From Bacillus massilinigeriensis (GTDB taxonomy: Bacteria > Bacillota > Bacilli > Bacillales > Cytobacillaceae), in NCBI RefSeq assembly GCF_900117315.1, contig NZ_LT630337.1, positions 3,781,720-3,845,719 on the forward strand: a stretch of 64,000 nt of DNA. The letters are read 5' to 3'. The position numbers and the translations under genes were made by a program. The notes under the pieces are model-generated. The model saw nothing but the letters and a program-made list of their open reading frames with translations, ran no database searches and was not told where the DNA came from. This document shows, piece by piece, positions 15,181 through 23,868 of this stretch (positions are counted from its first letter, which is position 1; each line of letters begins with the position of its first letter).

Positions 15181-17055
15181 TTAGGGTGACAGGCACCTTC
15201 CAGTTTTCTGGAAGGTGCCTGTCACCCTTAGTTTTTCGGTGTTGCCGATATAGTAGAGGTTGTTGTCCTGGGTTGGGAAGGTGGTTAGAGCTTCTTGGAC
15301 TAGTGTTTGTTTGGCTCCTCCTATTATCGGGACCTTGACGATATTTTGATATAAGTCGCTATAGTATATTGATTTTGAATCCACCTTTAGGATGGATGAT
15401 GCGTAAGCTGATGTTTCTTTTTTGGTTTTTACATCATATACCTTTACTTTTTTTGCTGAGCTAGTTGTTCCTAGTTTTTTGTAGTAAATCGATCGATCGT
15501 TGGAGACGTAGTAAAGCTTGTCTCCCTGAATATAAATGTTTTTATTCGAGTAAGCGGCCAGCGTTTCCTTTGATGTGCCATTGGTTTTGATTCGGATTAA
15601 TTTATTATCAGATAAATAATAAACCCAACTGCCCTTTACAGCTAGAAGTTCAGAGCTATCCGTTGCAATCAGCTTGGAGTTTGATCCATCCAAATTCATT
15701 ATATTAAGATTATAATTCCCAGAAATATTATAAGAACCTTGATAGATTATTTGGTCATCATACACTTGAAAATCCCCTACTGATGAGCCGCTTAATAAGG
15801 TTTTTCCACTGCCATCCTTTTGAATTTTATAAAATGCGCCATATTCTTCGGTGTAATATATACTATTGCTAGATAGGATTGCTTTGTCGACTGGCTCCTC
15901 TGCTAATAAAACAGGATCCTTCCCATTTAGAGAAGCTTTGTATAAGCCCCCCGCATTAAACATTTTATTGACTGAATCAATGTAAAAAATATTATTATTG
16001 TCGTTTCCTATATATTTTTTATATCCTAGGGATAGACTCGTTTTGCGGTTGCTGTTCAGATCTAACCGGGTAAAAGTCCCGCTTTTTCTTGTATACCATA
16101 ATGAATGATTCAACACCTGCAAGTCGAAGCAATATCCCGTATCAAGCTTTTCTATAGCATCCATACTTCTTATATTTTCAGCGTCCTTCTTAAGCTTAAA
16201 TAGGCCGCCCGCTTCCTCATCTGTTTCCATTGTAAAATAAATCTGGTCATCCAAAATCAAGAAGCCCTCAACTGAATTAGATTCGTGTGAAAAAATAATT
16301 TTATTATTCGTTCCGTTAACCGTTATTTTTTTTATACCATAGTTGCCGTTTATCATAGTAATATAGTAAATCCAGCTGCCATTCACATAAAATGACCAAA
16401 CTTTTTCATTGCTGATTTTTTTACTATTTGAGCCATCTGTTTTCATTTTATAAAGATAACCGTTATTTTCGTAATATATTTGATCGTTGATGATGGAAAA
16501 AGTCCCCACCTTACTCTTTACCTTTTTCTTTTTCTTATAGCTGGTTGTGAATCGCCAAAGGTCTCCATTTTTATCAGTATAATAAATCCAACCCTTGTGT
16601 ACCATCATATGAATTATCGTCTCAGATGCATAGTATCTTGTGGAATTTCCCTTTCTCTCGATCTTTAAGTTCAGATATTTAGCCTGAGTTCCATCCTTTT
16701 TCATTCTTACTATTGTATATGCGGGTAAGTTTCTAACCGCATATATATAATTATCATCAATTGAGAAGGTAAGATAATATGGTTCCCCTTTTGAGATGAG
16801 CTTCTTGTGGGTGCCATCCTTGTTCATTCGATAAATCCCATGGTAGCTATTGTTAGGATAATCTATAAAATAAATATATTTATCATCTTCTACATAGTTT
16901 TTACCAGAATTAGAGAGGGTTCCATTGTTAAAATTACCGTTCTTGATTTCCTGTTTTGTTGTTTCCGATTCGCTTGTAGCAGCTAAAGCTTGATAAGAAG
17001 GAATAAGGAAACAAACGATTATTAATAGAACTGTCAGTTTTCGGCAAGTTTTCAT
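15181..17055 (-). CDS. Secreted DUF5050-type beta-propeller protein
   Basis: A 624-aa protein with signal peptide MKTCRKLTVLLIIVCFLIPS and about a dozen repeats of the kind YRMNKDGTHKKLIS, RMKKDGTQAKYLN and YKMKTDGSNSKKIS, each with IYY or WIYY strands. This is the DUF5050/WD-like fold of Firmicute surface proteins; function is unknown. The ATG at 17055 begins the signal peptide; the frame continues upstream into a REP copy and must be ignored. At the other end the frame runs straight through REP copy 14, so the last 20 or so residues (RVTGTFQKTGRCLSP) are repeat-encoded and the native C-terminus is altered. Confidence 0.83.
   Translation of the reverse strand: MKTCRKLTVLLIIVCFLIPSYQALAATSESETTKQEIKNGNFNNGTLSNSGKNYVEDDKYIYFIDYPNNSYHGIYRMNKDGTHKKLISKGEPYYLTFSIDDNYIYAVRNLPAYTIVRMKKDGTQAKYLNLKIERKGNSTRYYASETIIHMMVHKGWIYYTDKNGDLWRFTTSYKKKKKVKSKVGTFSIINDQIYYENNGYLYKMKTDGSNSKKISNEKVWSFYVNGSWIYYITMINGNYGIKKITVNGTNNKIIFSHESNSVEGFLILDDQIYFTMETDEEAGGLFKLKKDAENIRSMDAIEKLDTGYCFDLQVLNHSLWYTRKSGTFTRLDLNSNRKTSLSLGYKKYIGNDNNNIFYIDSVNKMFNAGGLYKASLNGKDPVLLAEEPVDKAILSSNSIYYTEEYGAFYKIQKDGSGKTLLSGSSVGDFQVYDDQIIYQGSYNISGNYNLNIMNLDGSNSKLIATDSSELLAVKGSWVYYLSDNKLIRIKTNGTSKETLAAYSNKNIYIQGDKLYYVSNDRSIYYKKLGTTSSAKKVKVYDVKTKKETSAYASSILKVDSKSIYYSDLYQNIVKVPIIGGAKQTLVQEALTTFPTQDNNLYYIGNTEKLRVTGTFQKTGRCLSP
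15184..15227. repeat. Family 1 REP palindrome, copy 14
   Basis: Full palindrome with the GTTTTCTGG centre shared with the copies at 33-58 kb. It lies within the 3' end of the DUF5050 gene. Confidence 0.95.
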
Positions 17056-17069
17056 GAAATTCACCCTTA

Positions 17070-17111
17070 GGGTGACAGGCACCTTCCAGAAACTGGAAGG
17101 TGCCTGTCACC
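17070..17111. repeat. Family 1 REP palindrome, copy 15
   Basis: Full palindrome with an AAAC centre. It lies between the PPC-repeat gene stop and the DUF5050 gene start, both on the minus strand. Confidence 0.95.
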
Positions 17112-17113
17112 TG

Positions 17114-18847
17114 TTATTTTGTTACCTTTATTTTTGTTGGTTTGCTAGTGTTGCTTGAGCTGTCTTTTGCGTAGATGGTCAGGGTTGTGCCTGCTTTTTT
17201 ACGGGAGATTTTGATTTTGTAGTTCCCGTTTTTGTTTGCTTTGGCGGTTCCAATTTTTGTTTTACCTACGTATGCTGTGACTGTGGCATTGGCTTCTGTT
17301 TTGCCTGTAATATAAGTAGAGCTTGATTTTACCTTGTTTACTTTAGGGTTAGCTGGTGGTGTGGTATCTAACAAATTCACCCTTACTGCATATTTGCCCG
17401 TATAATTATCTAATTGATTTATCTTAATATAGTAAGTTCCAGCTGAGAGTTTAACAGTTCGGTTCCATCGCTTTGGTGATTTTGTACTACCATACCAAAT
17501 ATTTTCGGATAGAACAGAAGTGATTCCGTTTGATTTTAATAGCTGTACATTTAATCCATAGGTGGCAGAGGTCGTGTAAAAGTTAATTTTACCTGACTTC
17601 GTTAATTTAATTTTATAAACGTCAATATTGTCATTCCAAGTTAAGTAGCCGGTTAAGCTAGAATTCAGCTTCAAATCTTGGGCTGTCTTCGGAGTGTCAT
17701 TGCCCACTTTATCCTGGTTGTTCGCTGCCTGGTAGTTCAGCTTTAACTGATATTTTCCAGTATAATGATCAAGATTTTTTAATCGAATAAAATAAGTACC
17801 TGCTTCAAGGTCTACTGTTTTTACAAAACGCTTTGGTTCTGTTAGGGTTCCGTACCAAACGTTAGAATCAATGGCTGCCTTGTCCAAGTTACTATCTAAC
17901 AGCTCAACTCTCACTCCATATAGGTATGATGTTGCTGAAAGTGTGACGCTTCCTGGTTTTGATAAGGTAATTTTATATAAATCTAGATTATCACTCCAGC
18001 TTAAAAATCCTGTTTTTGTACTGCTGTTTAGTGTGAAAGGCTGTGCGTCATCTTTTACCTGGTTTGGTTCAACATCTTGATTATTCATAGCGAGATATGA
18101 AACATTGATATCGTATGTACCGGTGTAACTATCAAGTGATTTTATCTTGATATAATAAGTTCCCGCTTCTAGATCTGCCGTTTGTGTGAGTGATTTTGGC
18201 TCCTCCAAGGTTCCATACCAGAGGTTGTCAGAATCAATATCTGTCACTTCATCATCGGAAAGAAGCATAACGTTCATTCCGTACTGATAGGATTTTGACG
18301 TAACGTTGATTCGGCCTGGTTTTAATAATTGAATTTTATAATAGTCGATTCCATCCTGTTCACTTAGGAAGCCTTTTATTGGCTTTGCGTTCAGTGTTAA
18401 TGGCTGAGCAGTGGATGGGGTATTGTTTGCTTCAACATCCTGATTATTCGCTGATTGAAAGCTTACTTTTAACTGATAATTGCCGGTGTAGTCATCAAGC
18501 TTTTTTATTTTAATAAAATAAACCCCAGCTTCTAGGTCTAAACTATTTTCTGCTTGTTTTGGCTCTGCTTCGGTTCCATACCAAATATTTTTCGAATAGA
18601 ATTCAGTCATTCCCTCTTGGTCTAGTACTCTCACATTCATCCCATAGAGGTATGATTTTGCCGTTAAAGTGATTCGACCTGGCTTGTCCAGTTGAATTTG
18701 ATAGACATCATCTGTTTCGGTCTTCTCTAGAGAACCTGTAATCGTGCTATCAAGCGGGAATAAAGTTGCGGCTTCTGTTTGCGCTGGTTTGAATGGTGTA
18801 AAAACTAGCAAGAAACCTAGTAGTAGGTAAAATAATTTCTTGAACAT
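17114..18847 (-). CDS. Secreted protein with four PPC domains and a C-terminal Ig-like domain
   Basis: A 577-aa exported protein: signal peptide (MFKKLFYLLLGFLLVFTPF), then four repeats of about 105 residues, each containing D.Y.I.L..PG.I, WYGT..EPK and LEAGTYYIKI..LD.YTG.Y, the bacterial pre-peptidase C-terminal (PPC) domain. The last 80 residues form a Big-type Ig-like domain (YITGKTEANATVTAYVG). No protease domain is present, so it is probably an adhesin or matrix protein. The ATG at 18847 follows AAGGAGG. A c-di-GMP-I riboswitch with terminator lies in its leader. Confidence 0.88.
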   Translation of the reverse strand: MFKKLFYLLLGFLLVFTPFKPAQTEAATLFPLDSTITGSLEKTETDDVYQIQLDKPGRITLTAKSYLYGMNVRVLDQEGMTEFYSKNIWYGTEAEPKQAENSLDLEAGVYFIKIKKLDDYTGNYQLKVSFQSANNQDVEANNTPSTAQPLTLNAKPIKGFLSEQDGIDYYKIQLLKPGRINVTSKSYQYGMNVMLLSDDEVTDIDSDNLWYGTLEEPKSLTQTADLEAGTYYIKIKSLDSYTGTYDINVSYLAMNNQDVEPNQVKDDAQPFTLNSSTKTGFLSWSDNLDLYKITLSKPGSVTLSATSYLYGVRVELLDSNLDKAAIDSNVWYGTLTEPKRFVKTVDLEAGTYFIRLKNLDHYTGKYQLKLNYQAANNQDKVGNDTPKTAQDLKLNSSLTGYLTWNDNIDVYKIKLTKSGKINFYTTSATYGLNVQLLKSNGITSVLSENIWYGSTKSPKRWNRTVKLSAGTYYIKINQLDNYTGKYAVRVNLLDTTPPANPKVNKVKSSSTYITGKTEANATVTAYVGKTKIGTAKANKNGNYKIKISRKKAGTTLTIYAKDSSSNTSKPTKIKVTK

Positions 18848-19160
18848 GTGGGTGTTCCTCCTTCTTTTTTGCGGACAGGGGCGGGACATAGGGACAGGTA
18901 CCTTGTCCCGATTACTTGCTTCTTAATGAGAAAGGCGCTAAGACTTAGATGGTGGGATAGGTAATTTATCATGATTATCTGCCCTAATATTAAAGACTCA
19001 CTTGGACAGGGAATGAGGCATTTTATCTTGATTCCCTGTTTCCTAACCTTAAAGGAGCGCTAGATAATGGGACAGGCAATCTTTCATGATTCTCATCCTA
19101 AAAATATAGACTCGCTTGGATAAAGGGCGAGTCCCTTTGTCCCGATTCCCTGCACCTAAT
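18848..19160. repeat. Leader with degenerate family 2 REP units
   Basis: Between the riboswitch terminator and the PPC gene lie several family 2-like segments: GGGACATAGGGACAGGTACC..TTGTCCCG at 18883-18910, GGACAGGGAATGAGG near 19013, GGGACAGGCAATC near 19069 and CCCTTTGTCCCG near 19132. They read as an eroded tandem array about 310 bp long. No gene is present. Confidence 0.6.
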
Positions 19161-19190
19161 AAAAAAGGCGCCCTGATATCAGAGCGCCTG
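19161..19190 (-). terminator. Terminator of the riboswitch expression platform
   Basis: On the minus strand AGGCGCTCTGATATCAGGGCGCCT folds into a near-perfect hairpin followed by six T. It lies 26 bp after the riboswitch aptamer, so it is likely the on/off switch. Confidence 0.87.
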
Positions 19191-19215
19191 AAAAAACAAA
19201 CATCAATATGTCTGG

Positions 19216-19298
19216 ATTTGGCGGCCCGACGATCATTGTCTCATTGACTTTAGACTCGTAGCTTTGCGTCCTTACGTTTCCATAAGTTTGCCTTTATC
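19216..19298 (-). ncRNA. c-di-GMP-I (GEMM) riboswitch
   Basis: The minus strand reads AAAGGCAAACTTATGGAAAC, then GTAAGGACGCAAAGCTACGA, GTCTAAAG, a variable stem and TCGTCGGGCCGCC. GGCAAAC, the GGAAAC tetraloop hairpin, GGACGCAAAGC and GTCTAAAG are the conserved core of the c-di-GMP-I aptamer. A strong intrinsic terminator follows at once. The regulated gene is the PPC-repeat secreted protein about 310 nt downstream. Confidence 0.9.
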
Positions 19299-19323
19299 AA
19301 TTATTACTTTACTTTTCTAAAAA

Positions 19324-19354
19324 ATTATAAAGAGCATAATAGATTTATATGCAA
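19324..19354 (-). promoter_or_regulatory. Candidate promoter of the riboswitch transcript
   Basis: Minus-strand TTGCAT (19354-19349) and TATAAT (19329-19324) are separated by 19 bp, slightly long. The predicted start is about 20 bases before the aptamer. Confidence 0.4.
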
Positions 19355-19435
19355 ATAATTAAGCACATCAGCCTAGTTGATTCATAGGTCGATTGACTTG
19401 GATACTATTTTAGCAGATTAATCCTTTTATGGGAA

Positions 19436-19477
19436 GGGTGACAGGCACCTTCCAGAAAATGGAAGGTGCCTGTCACC
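19436..19477. repeat. Family 1 REP palindrome, copy 16
   Basis: Full palindrome with a GAAAA centre. It supplies the TGA stop of the enoyl-CoA hydratase-like gene. Confidence 0.95.
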
Positions 19478-20240
19478 TAAAGCTGTGTCTCCCCTTTCCT
19501 TTTGTGAAATTTGCGGCACCTTCTTTTGTTTCTCCGCTTTCAATCACCTTCACTCCGAGGGAAAACTCCAGTTGCATGGCTTCATGGAATTCCTGATTGA
19601 GGCCCCTATACACCGCTTCTCGATCACTTTTCATACAGTTTTGCGGAAATTCGGCTATTTGTGCAGCAAGCTTTTCCGCCTCAACCCTTGCCGTACCAGG
19701 GTCAACGAGGCGATTGGCTAGTCCCATCCCGAAGGCTTCTTCTGCCCCGACTGGTCTTCCGGTTAAAATCATATCAAGAGCGCGACTCATGCCAATCAGT
19801 CTTGGCAACCGCTGTGTTCCACCATCGATTAACGGAACCCCGAAGCGTCGGCAAAAGACTCCAAAGATTGCGTCCCTTTCAACTACCCTTAAATCACACC
19901 AGATGGCAAGCTCCAGCCCCCCTGCTACCGCATAACCCGACACAGCAGCGATAACAGGCTTGGACAAATGCATCCGAGTGGGACCCATCGGACCATCCTT
20001 TTCCACATCTGTTTCTAACGCATTCCCATTGCCACTTGCGAGAGCCTTCAAATCCGCTCCTGCGCAAAAAGTTCCACCCTCTCCATACAAAACTGCAACA
20101 TGAAGCTCATCATCCCTTTCAAACTCACGAAAGGCATTGGCCAGTTGAGTCGCGGTTTTGCGGTCCACTGCGTTCTTTGCCTCTGGCCGATTTAAAACAA
20201 TCGTTGCCACTTTCCCCTTCCGTTCCATATAAACCGCCAT
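19473..20240 (-). CDS. Enoyl-CoA hydratase/isomerase (crotonase) family protein
   Basis: A 255-aa crotonase-fold enzyme acting on acyl-CoA esters. Visible features: LNRPEAKNAVDRKTA near residue 15, the first oxyanion-hole segment GTFCAGADLKAL (about 58-69) and the second, KPVIAAVSGYAVAGGLELA (about 94-112). The position corresponding to Glu of classical hydratases is W/D-containing (GLELAIWCDLRV), so hydratase versus isomerase or other activity is open. Start at the ATG at 20240 after GGAGGGGGATG. The TGA stop is inside a REP copy, so the C-terminal FTKGKGRHSFR may be altered. Confidence 0.85.
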   Translation of the reverse strand: MAVYMERKGKVATIVLNRPEAKNAVDRKTATQLANAFREFERDDELHVAVLYGEGGTFCAGADLKALASGNGNALETDVEKDGPMGPTRMHLSKPVIAAVSGYAVAGGLELAIWCDLRVVERDAIFGVFCRRFGVPLIDGGTQRLPRLIGMSRALDMILTGRPVGAEEAFGMGLANRLVDPGTARVEAEKLAAQIAEFPQNCMKSDREAVYRGLNQEFHEAMQLEFSLGVKVIESGETKEGAANFTKGKGRHSFR

Positions 20241-20450
20241 AATTACATCCCCCTCCTTTTCAGTAAAAATTCGCCCACTCATTACTTATTTCCTCTATCA
20301 GGACGTGGTGACAGACACCCTCTAGACAGCCTCGGACAGATGACTAGCCTTCACCCACTGAATAAAAAAGCTCACTGCCTCGCCGGTGACAGGAGTCAAA
20401 AAACCTCGCTCCACCTGAATAACAAATTTCCTTTTGTAACATATTAAAAA

Positions 20451-20558
20451 TTGACACGCAACCAAATGGTGTTATATTATGTAAAAGCAAAACCAAATGG
20501 TGTTATTTTTTAAGCTAATACCATACGGTCCATTTTTTAATGCGGAATACCGAATGGT
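20451..20558 (+). promoter_or_regulatory. Promoter with four ACC-N4-GGT operator-like sites
   Basis: TTGACA (20451-20456) and TATTAT (20475-20480) are 18 bp apart and would drive the SRPBCC-arsR operon. Four sites share the form ACC(A/G)(A/T)A(T/C)GGT: 20461-20470, 20492-20501, 20520-20529 and 20549-20558. Spacings are 31, 28 and 29 bp, about three helical turns. The first lies between the -35 and -10 elements, as expected for repression, most simply by the ArsR-family protein encoded by the operon. The rest of 20241-20450 shows only weak REP-like scraps (GGTGACAGACACC at 20306). Confidence 0.72.
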
Positions 20559-20591
20559 TTATTTTTTTATTAAAAATAAAGGAGACTTTAT

Positions 20592-21011
20592 ATGGCGACT
20601 TTACAAGATATTAAACAAACAATTATTTTAGAAGCACCTATCCAAAAAGTGTGGAAAACTGTATCCACTGCGGAAGGAATTGAATCTTGGTTCATGCCAA
20701 ATGATTTCGAGCCTAAGGTTGGGCATGAATTTCATGTGCAATCCCCGTTTGGTCCATCTCCTTGCAAGGTACTAGAAGTTGATGAGCCTAACAAAATCGT
20801 TTTCACATGGGATACAGATGGTTGGGTTGTTTCTTTTCTATTAAAAGATTTAGGAGATCAGACAGAGTTTACTTTGATCCACGGTGGATGGAAAGAGCCA
20901 GATGCCATTATTCCAAAGGCTGGTCAAAAGGCTTCAGCTATTCGCGACAACATGAACGGTGGTTGGGAAAAAATTATTCACATTGCTCTCAGAAAGGCTG
21001 TTGAGGAGTAA
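20592..21011 (+). CDS. SRPBCC (AHSA1-like) domain protein
   Basis: A 139-aa START/AHSA1 fold protein ([25 protein letters not shown], split at residue 20; then [15 protein letters not shown] and a C-terminal helix [15 protein letters not shown]). This family binds hydrophobic ligands in a deep cavity. It is the first gene of a two-gene operon with an ArsR-family repressor that starts one base after its stop. SRPBCC-ArsR pairs are a recurrent arrangement in which the repressor usually controls the pair. AAAGGAG precedes the ATG. Confidence 0.88.
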   Translation: MATLQDIKQTIILEAPIQKVWKTVSTAEGIESWFMPNDFEPKVGHEFHVQSPFGPSPCKVLEVDEPNKIVFTWDTDGWVVSFLLKDLGDQTEFTLIHGGWKEPDAIIPKAGQKASAIRDNMNGGWEKIIHIALRKAVEE

Positions 21012-21012
21012 A

Positions 21013-21336
21013 ATGTCAGCCGTCAAGCATGATGTTTTTCAAGCAATTGCTGACCCCACTCGGCGGGAGGTATTACGCCTTCTTTCTAAGAAAGAATTGC
21101 CTATTTCCGAAATCACCTCCCATTTTTCCATAAGCCGTACAGCCATTGCAAAGCATTTGCACATCTTATCTGAGGCTGAATTGGTCAGTGGAAAAAAGGT
21201 TGGGCGGGAAAAAATTTATCAGCTGCATCCAGAACCGTTAACCGAGTTAAAACAGTGGCTATCCTATTATGAGCAGTTTTGGGATAATAAGCTGGCTGTT
21301 TTGAAGTATGTGGTGGAGAAAGAGGATGAAGGGTGA
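21013..21336 (+). CDS. ArsR-family winged-helix repressor
   Basis: A 107-aa protein with MSAVKHDVFQAIADPTRREV, a recognition helix in SEITSHFSISRTAIAKHLHI and a wing VSGKKVGREKIYQL. It lacks the metal-binding cysteines of ArsR/SmtB sensors, as usual in SRPBCC-linked members. The ATG is at 21013, one base after the stop of the partner gene, with GAGGAG upstream. The TGA stop is in REP copy 17, so the last codons (EDEGstop) were fixed by the repeat. It probably binds the four ACC-N4-GGT sites upstream of the operon. Confidence 0.87.
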   Translation: MSAVKHDVFQAIADPTRREVLRLLSKKELPISEITSHFSISRTAIAKHLHILSEAELVSGKKVGREKIYQLHPEPLTELKQWLSYYEQFWDNKLAVLKYVVEKEDEG

Positions 21337-21373
21337 CAGGCACCTTCCAGTTACTGGAAGGTGCCTGTCACCC
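21331..21373. repeat. Family 1 REP palindrome, copy 17
   Basis: Full palindrome with a TTA centre (the inverse of the TAA centre of copies 1 and 20). It carries the arsR stop codon. Confidence 0.95.
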
Positions 21374-21474
21374 TTTCAGCTAGAGAGTGTTGTTCTCCCA
21401 GGCTTTTTTCCTTCAGGTGTGTAGAATTTAGGTTTCATGTACCCAAACTATACTCCATCTCTCGGACCAGGCAT

Positions 21475-21516
21475 AGTGGATGAATCTTGAGAGGGAAAAT
21501 AGGTGATTCATCCACT
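21475..21516. repeat. 12-bp inverted repeat (hairpin) in intergenic DNA
   Basis: AGTGGATGAATC and GATTCATCCACT are perfect complements around an 18-base loop. No T run follows on either strand, so it is not an ordinary terminator. The remaining bases of 21374-21656 hold no gene I can support. Confidence 0.6.
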
Positions 21517-21656
21517 AACGGAACCCTCGACAGCTTGTGCACACCAATATTTAGAGAGCACATTTTTTTATAGGGGTTAATTATTTGTATTTAGTGTATA
21601 TCAATGGATTATATTTGTAATATTTTGCGTAAGATTTTCTTACATACTTTTGAAAT

Positions 21657-21698
21657 GGGTGACAGGCACCTTCCTGTTTTTGGAAGGTGCCTGTCACC
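21657..21698. repeat. Family 1 REP palindrome, copy 18
   Basis: Full palindrome with one arm mismatch (TTCCTG) followed by two partial GTCACCTGGAA segments. It lies 79 bp upstream of the VOC gene. Confidence 0.92.
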
Positions 21699-21777
21699 TG
21701 GAAGTCACCTGGAAATAAAAGGTTTTACCTTTTTGTTATCGAATAGATTATAAAACAATTTATAGTGAGGTGCCTTT

Positions 21778-22401
21778 ATGCTTTTTCATTATCATTTTTG
21801 GACTCCGCATGTAGAGGAAACTGAAGAATTTTATGTGAAACATGGCTTCCGTATTTCTCAGCGTATTGGAAAATATGAGGGTTCTTTTCAGAAGTTTAAT
21901 CCCCCACTAACCTGGGATGATTTTCGTGAGAAGAAGATTCTTTTTCGAATAATTGAGGCGAGAAAAGGAACTGTAAATATCACTTTTGGTTATGGAAAGA
22001 AAACGGTGTTTGATCATATTGGATTTTTAGTATCAAATGAAGATTATGATCAAATATGCAAGAATGCTAGAAAAATGAATTGGGAAGTAGATGTTGGAGA
22101 GCGAAGGACATTTATCGCCACTCCGTATGGTTTTAGGATAGAGCTCCAAATAAACACTGATGTCGTAGATGTTTTAGTAGATTCAGAGGGTAGTAATATT
22201 GCGGGGGAGACGGTAGTAATCAATAAATTAACAATTGAGACCCAAAAACTAGGATTATCCGATGATCTCACAAATTTATTTGGTAAACCTGTTGAAAGTA
22301 TAGTTTCATTGGTTGGTGATCATGTGACTATTAGAGAGGCTGTATTAAAAGGGGGCTCCTCGATTAAGGCGGTAGATCCAAATGGGGTTGAAATAGGGTG
22401 A
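21778..22401 (+). CDS. VOC (glyoxalase/dioxygenase-fold) family protein
   Basis: A 207-aa protein with a glyoxalase-like beta-alpha-beta-beta-beta start (FHYHFWTPHVEETEEFYVKH) and a central strand HIGFLVSNEDYDQIC, followed by TPYGFRIELQ, the usual end of a VOC half-domain with a metal-ligand Glu. The second half is a different, smaller domain (VINKLTIETQKLGLSDDL). The reaction cannot be inferred. GTGAGGTG precedes the ATG. The stop TGA is the first TGA of REP copy 19. Confidence 0.72.
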   Translation: MLFHYHFWTPHVEETEEFYVKHGFRISQRIGKYEGSFQKFNPPLTWDDFREKKILFRIIEARKGTVNITFGYGKKTVFDHIGFLVSNEDYDQICKNARKMNWEVDVGERRTFIATPYGFRIELQINTDVVDVLVDSEGSNIAGETVVINKLTIETQKLGLSDDLTNLFGKPVESIVSLVGDHVTIREAVLKGGSSIKAVDPNGVEIG

Positions 22402-22438
22402 CAGGCACCTTCCATTTTATGGAAGGTGCCTGTCACCC
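22396..22438. repeat. Family 1 REP palindrome, copy 19
   Basis: Full palindrome with an ATTTTAT centre between two convergent stop codons, 3 bp from one and overlapping the other. Confidence 0.95.
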
Positions 22439-22440
22439 AC

Positions 22441-23868
22441 TCATATCCCATGCTGCTTGCATTTTTCGTAGAAGGCGGTTTTGCCGATTTGGAGGAGTTT
22501 GGCTGCTTTTTGTTTGTTGCCGTTGGTGGCCTTAAGGGCTTGGGTGATGGCGAACTTTTCGGTTAATGCCAATGATTCCTTAAGGGGCTTGATTGGTGCT
22601 GTTGTTGGATCGTAGTTCATGATATAGTCCATGTGCCCCAAGTGGCCATCAACCTTTTGTGCCCCTTCAATCAATTGGTCCCGAAGATAGAAAGGAAGGT
22701 GAATCAGTTCAATGACCTTTCCATCCAAAACGTTGATTGCCCTTTCTAGAACGTTCTCAAGCTCTCGTATATTCCCTGGCCAGGAGTGATGCTGCAGCCT
22801 TTCAATCACCTCCGCGGATAATTGAATGCCCTTTCGATGAAACTTTTTCTCAAGGTTTTTCAGCAGCCCAGCAGAAATCTCCGGAATATCCTCCTCCCTT
22901 TTCCTCAAAGGGGGGATATCAATTTTAATCACATTTAAACGATAAAATAAATCCTGTCGAAACTTTCCTTCCTCCACCATCCTTTCTAGATCACGGTGGG
23001 TGGCAGCAATGACCCTTACATCGACCGGAATGGACGTTTGCCCGCCGATTCTCTGGATTTCTTTTTCCTGCAAAACCCTCAAAAGCTTGCTTTGCATCGA
23101 CAATGGCATATCCCCTATTTCGTCAAGAAACAAAGTCCCGTAGTTTGCCACCTGAAATTTCCCCTTTTTCCCTCCCTTTCTTGCACCAGTAAACGCCCCG
23201 CTCTCATACCCAAATAACTCTGATTCTAGTAAATTCTCCGGAATGGAGGCGCAATTAATAGGCACAAAGGGAAACGAGGCACGGGTGCTATTATCATGGA
23301 TTGCGTGAGCAAATAATTCCTTCCCTGTTCCCGACTCCCCTTGTAAAAGTACTGCCGACTGGCTCCCGGAAATTCTCTCGGCTAACTTTTTCGCAGCCAA
23401 AAACGCTGAACTACTACCAATGAGGTCTTGAAAGGTATATTTGCTTTTCAATTCTTTTTCAAATTTTGTTTTATAATACTTTAGCTCGTCCAACAACGAT
23501 TGCATTTTTCTTTGATAATTATGCCATTCCTCAGGGTTGCGAAACATCACCGTTCCAACCGCGCCAACGAGTTTCCCGTCAATCACAAGCGGATATCGAT
23601 TCGCAATCATCTCACTTCCATTGATCGATTGAACAGAAGCTACTTCCGCTTGACCTGTCCTAGCAACAATGTGCATCCGGGAATTCTCTATAACATCCTG
23701 AACATTTTTCCCAATAGCCTGCTCAACAGTTGTTCCCAAAAACTCACAATAAGCTGAATTGATATATAAAATTTGGCCATCATCATCAACCACCACAATC
23801 CGCTCTGCGGCTAGATTAATGATTGTTTCAATCCAGTCATTTGGGATGCCTTTAAAAGCAGTGTTCAT
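22441..23868 (-). CDS. Sigma-54-dependent activator (PAS-AAA-Fis)
   Basis: A 475-aa enhancer-binding protein: an N-terminal PAS domain ([20 protein letters not shown]), an AAA+ domain with Walker A GESGTGKE, the sigma-54 contact loop GAFTGA, Walker B LFLDEIGD, and a Fis-type helix-turn-helix at the C-terminus ([19 protein letters not shown]). It belongs to the BkdR/AcoR/RocR-like regulators that pair with SigL. The next genes on the same strand upstream form a ketone-body operon with a canonical -24/-12 promoter at 28978-28993, the likely target. AAGGAGGG precedes the ATG. Confidence 0.93.
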   Translation of the reverse strand: MNTAFKGIPNDWIETIINLAAERIVVVDDDGQILYINSAYCEFLGTTVEQAIGKNVQDVIENSRMHIVARTGQAEVASVQSINGSEMIANRYPLVIDGKLVGAVGTVMFRNPEEWHNYQRKMQSLLDELKYYKTKFEKELKSKYTFQDLIGSSSAFLAAKKLAERISGSQSAVLLQGESGTGKELFAHAIHDNSTRASFPFVPINCASIPENLLESELFGYESGAFTGARKGGKKGKFQVANYGTLFLDEIGDMPLSMQSKLLRVLQEKEIQRIGGQTSIPVDVRVIAATHRDLERMVEEGKFRQDLFYRLNVIKIDIPPLRKREEDIPEISAGLLKNLEKKFHRKGIQLSAEVIERLQHHSWPGNIRELENVLERAINVLDGKVIELIHLPFYLRDQLIEGAQKVDGHLGHMDYIMNYDPTTAPIKPLKESLALTEKFAITQALKATNGNKQKAAKLLQIGKTAFYEKCKQHGI

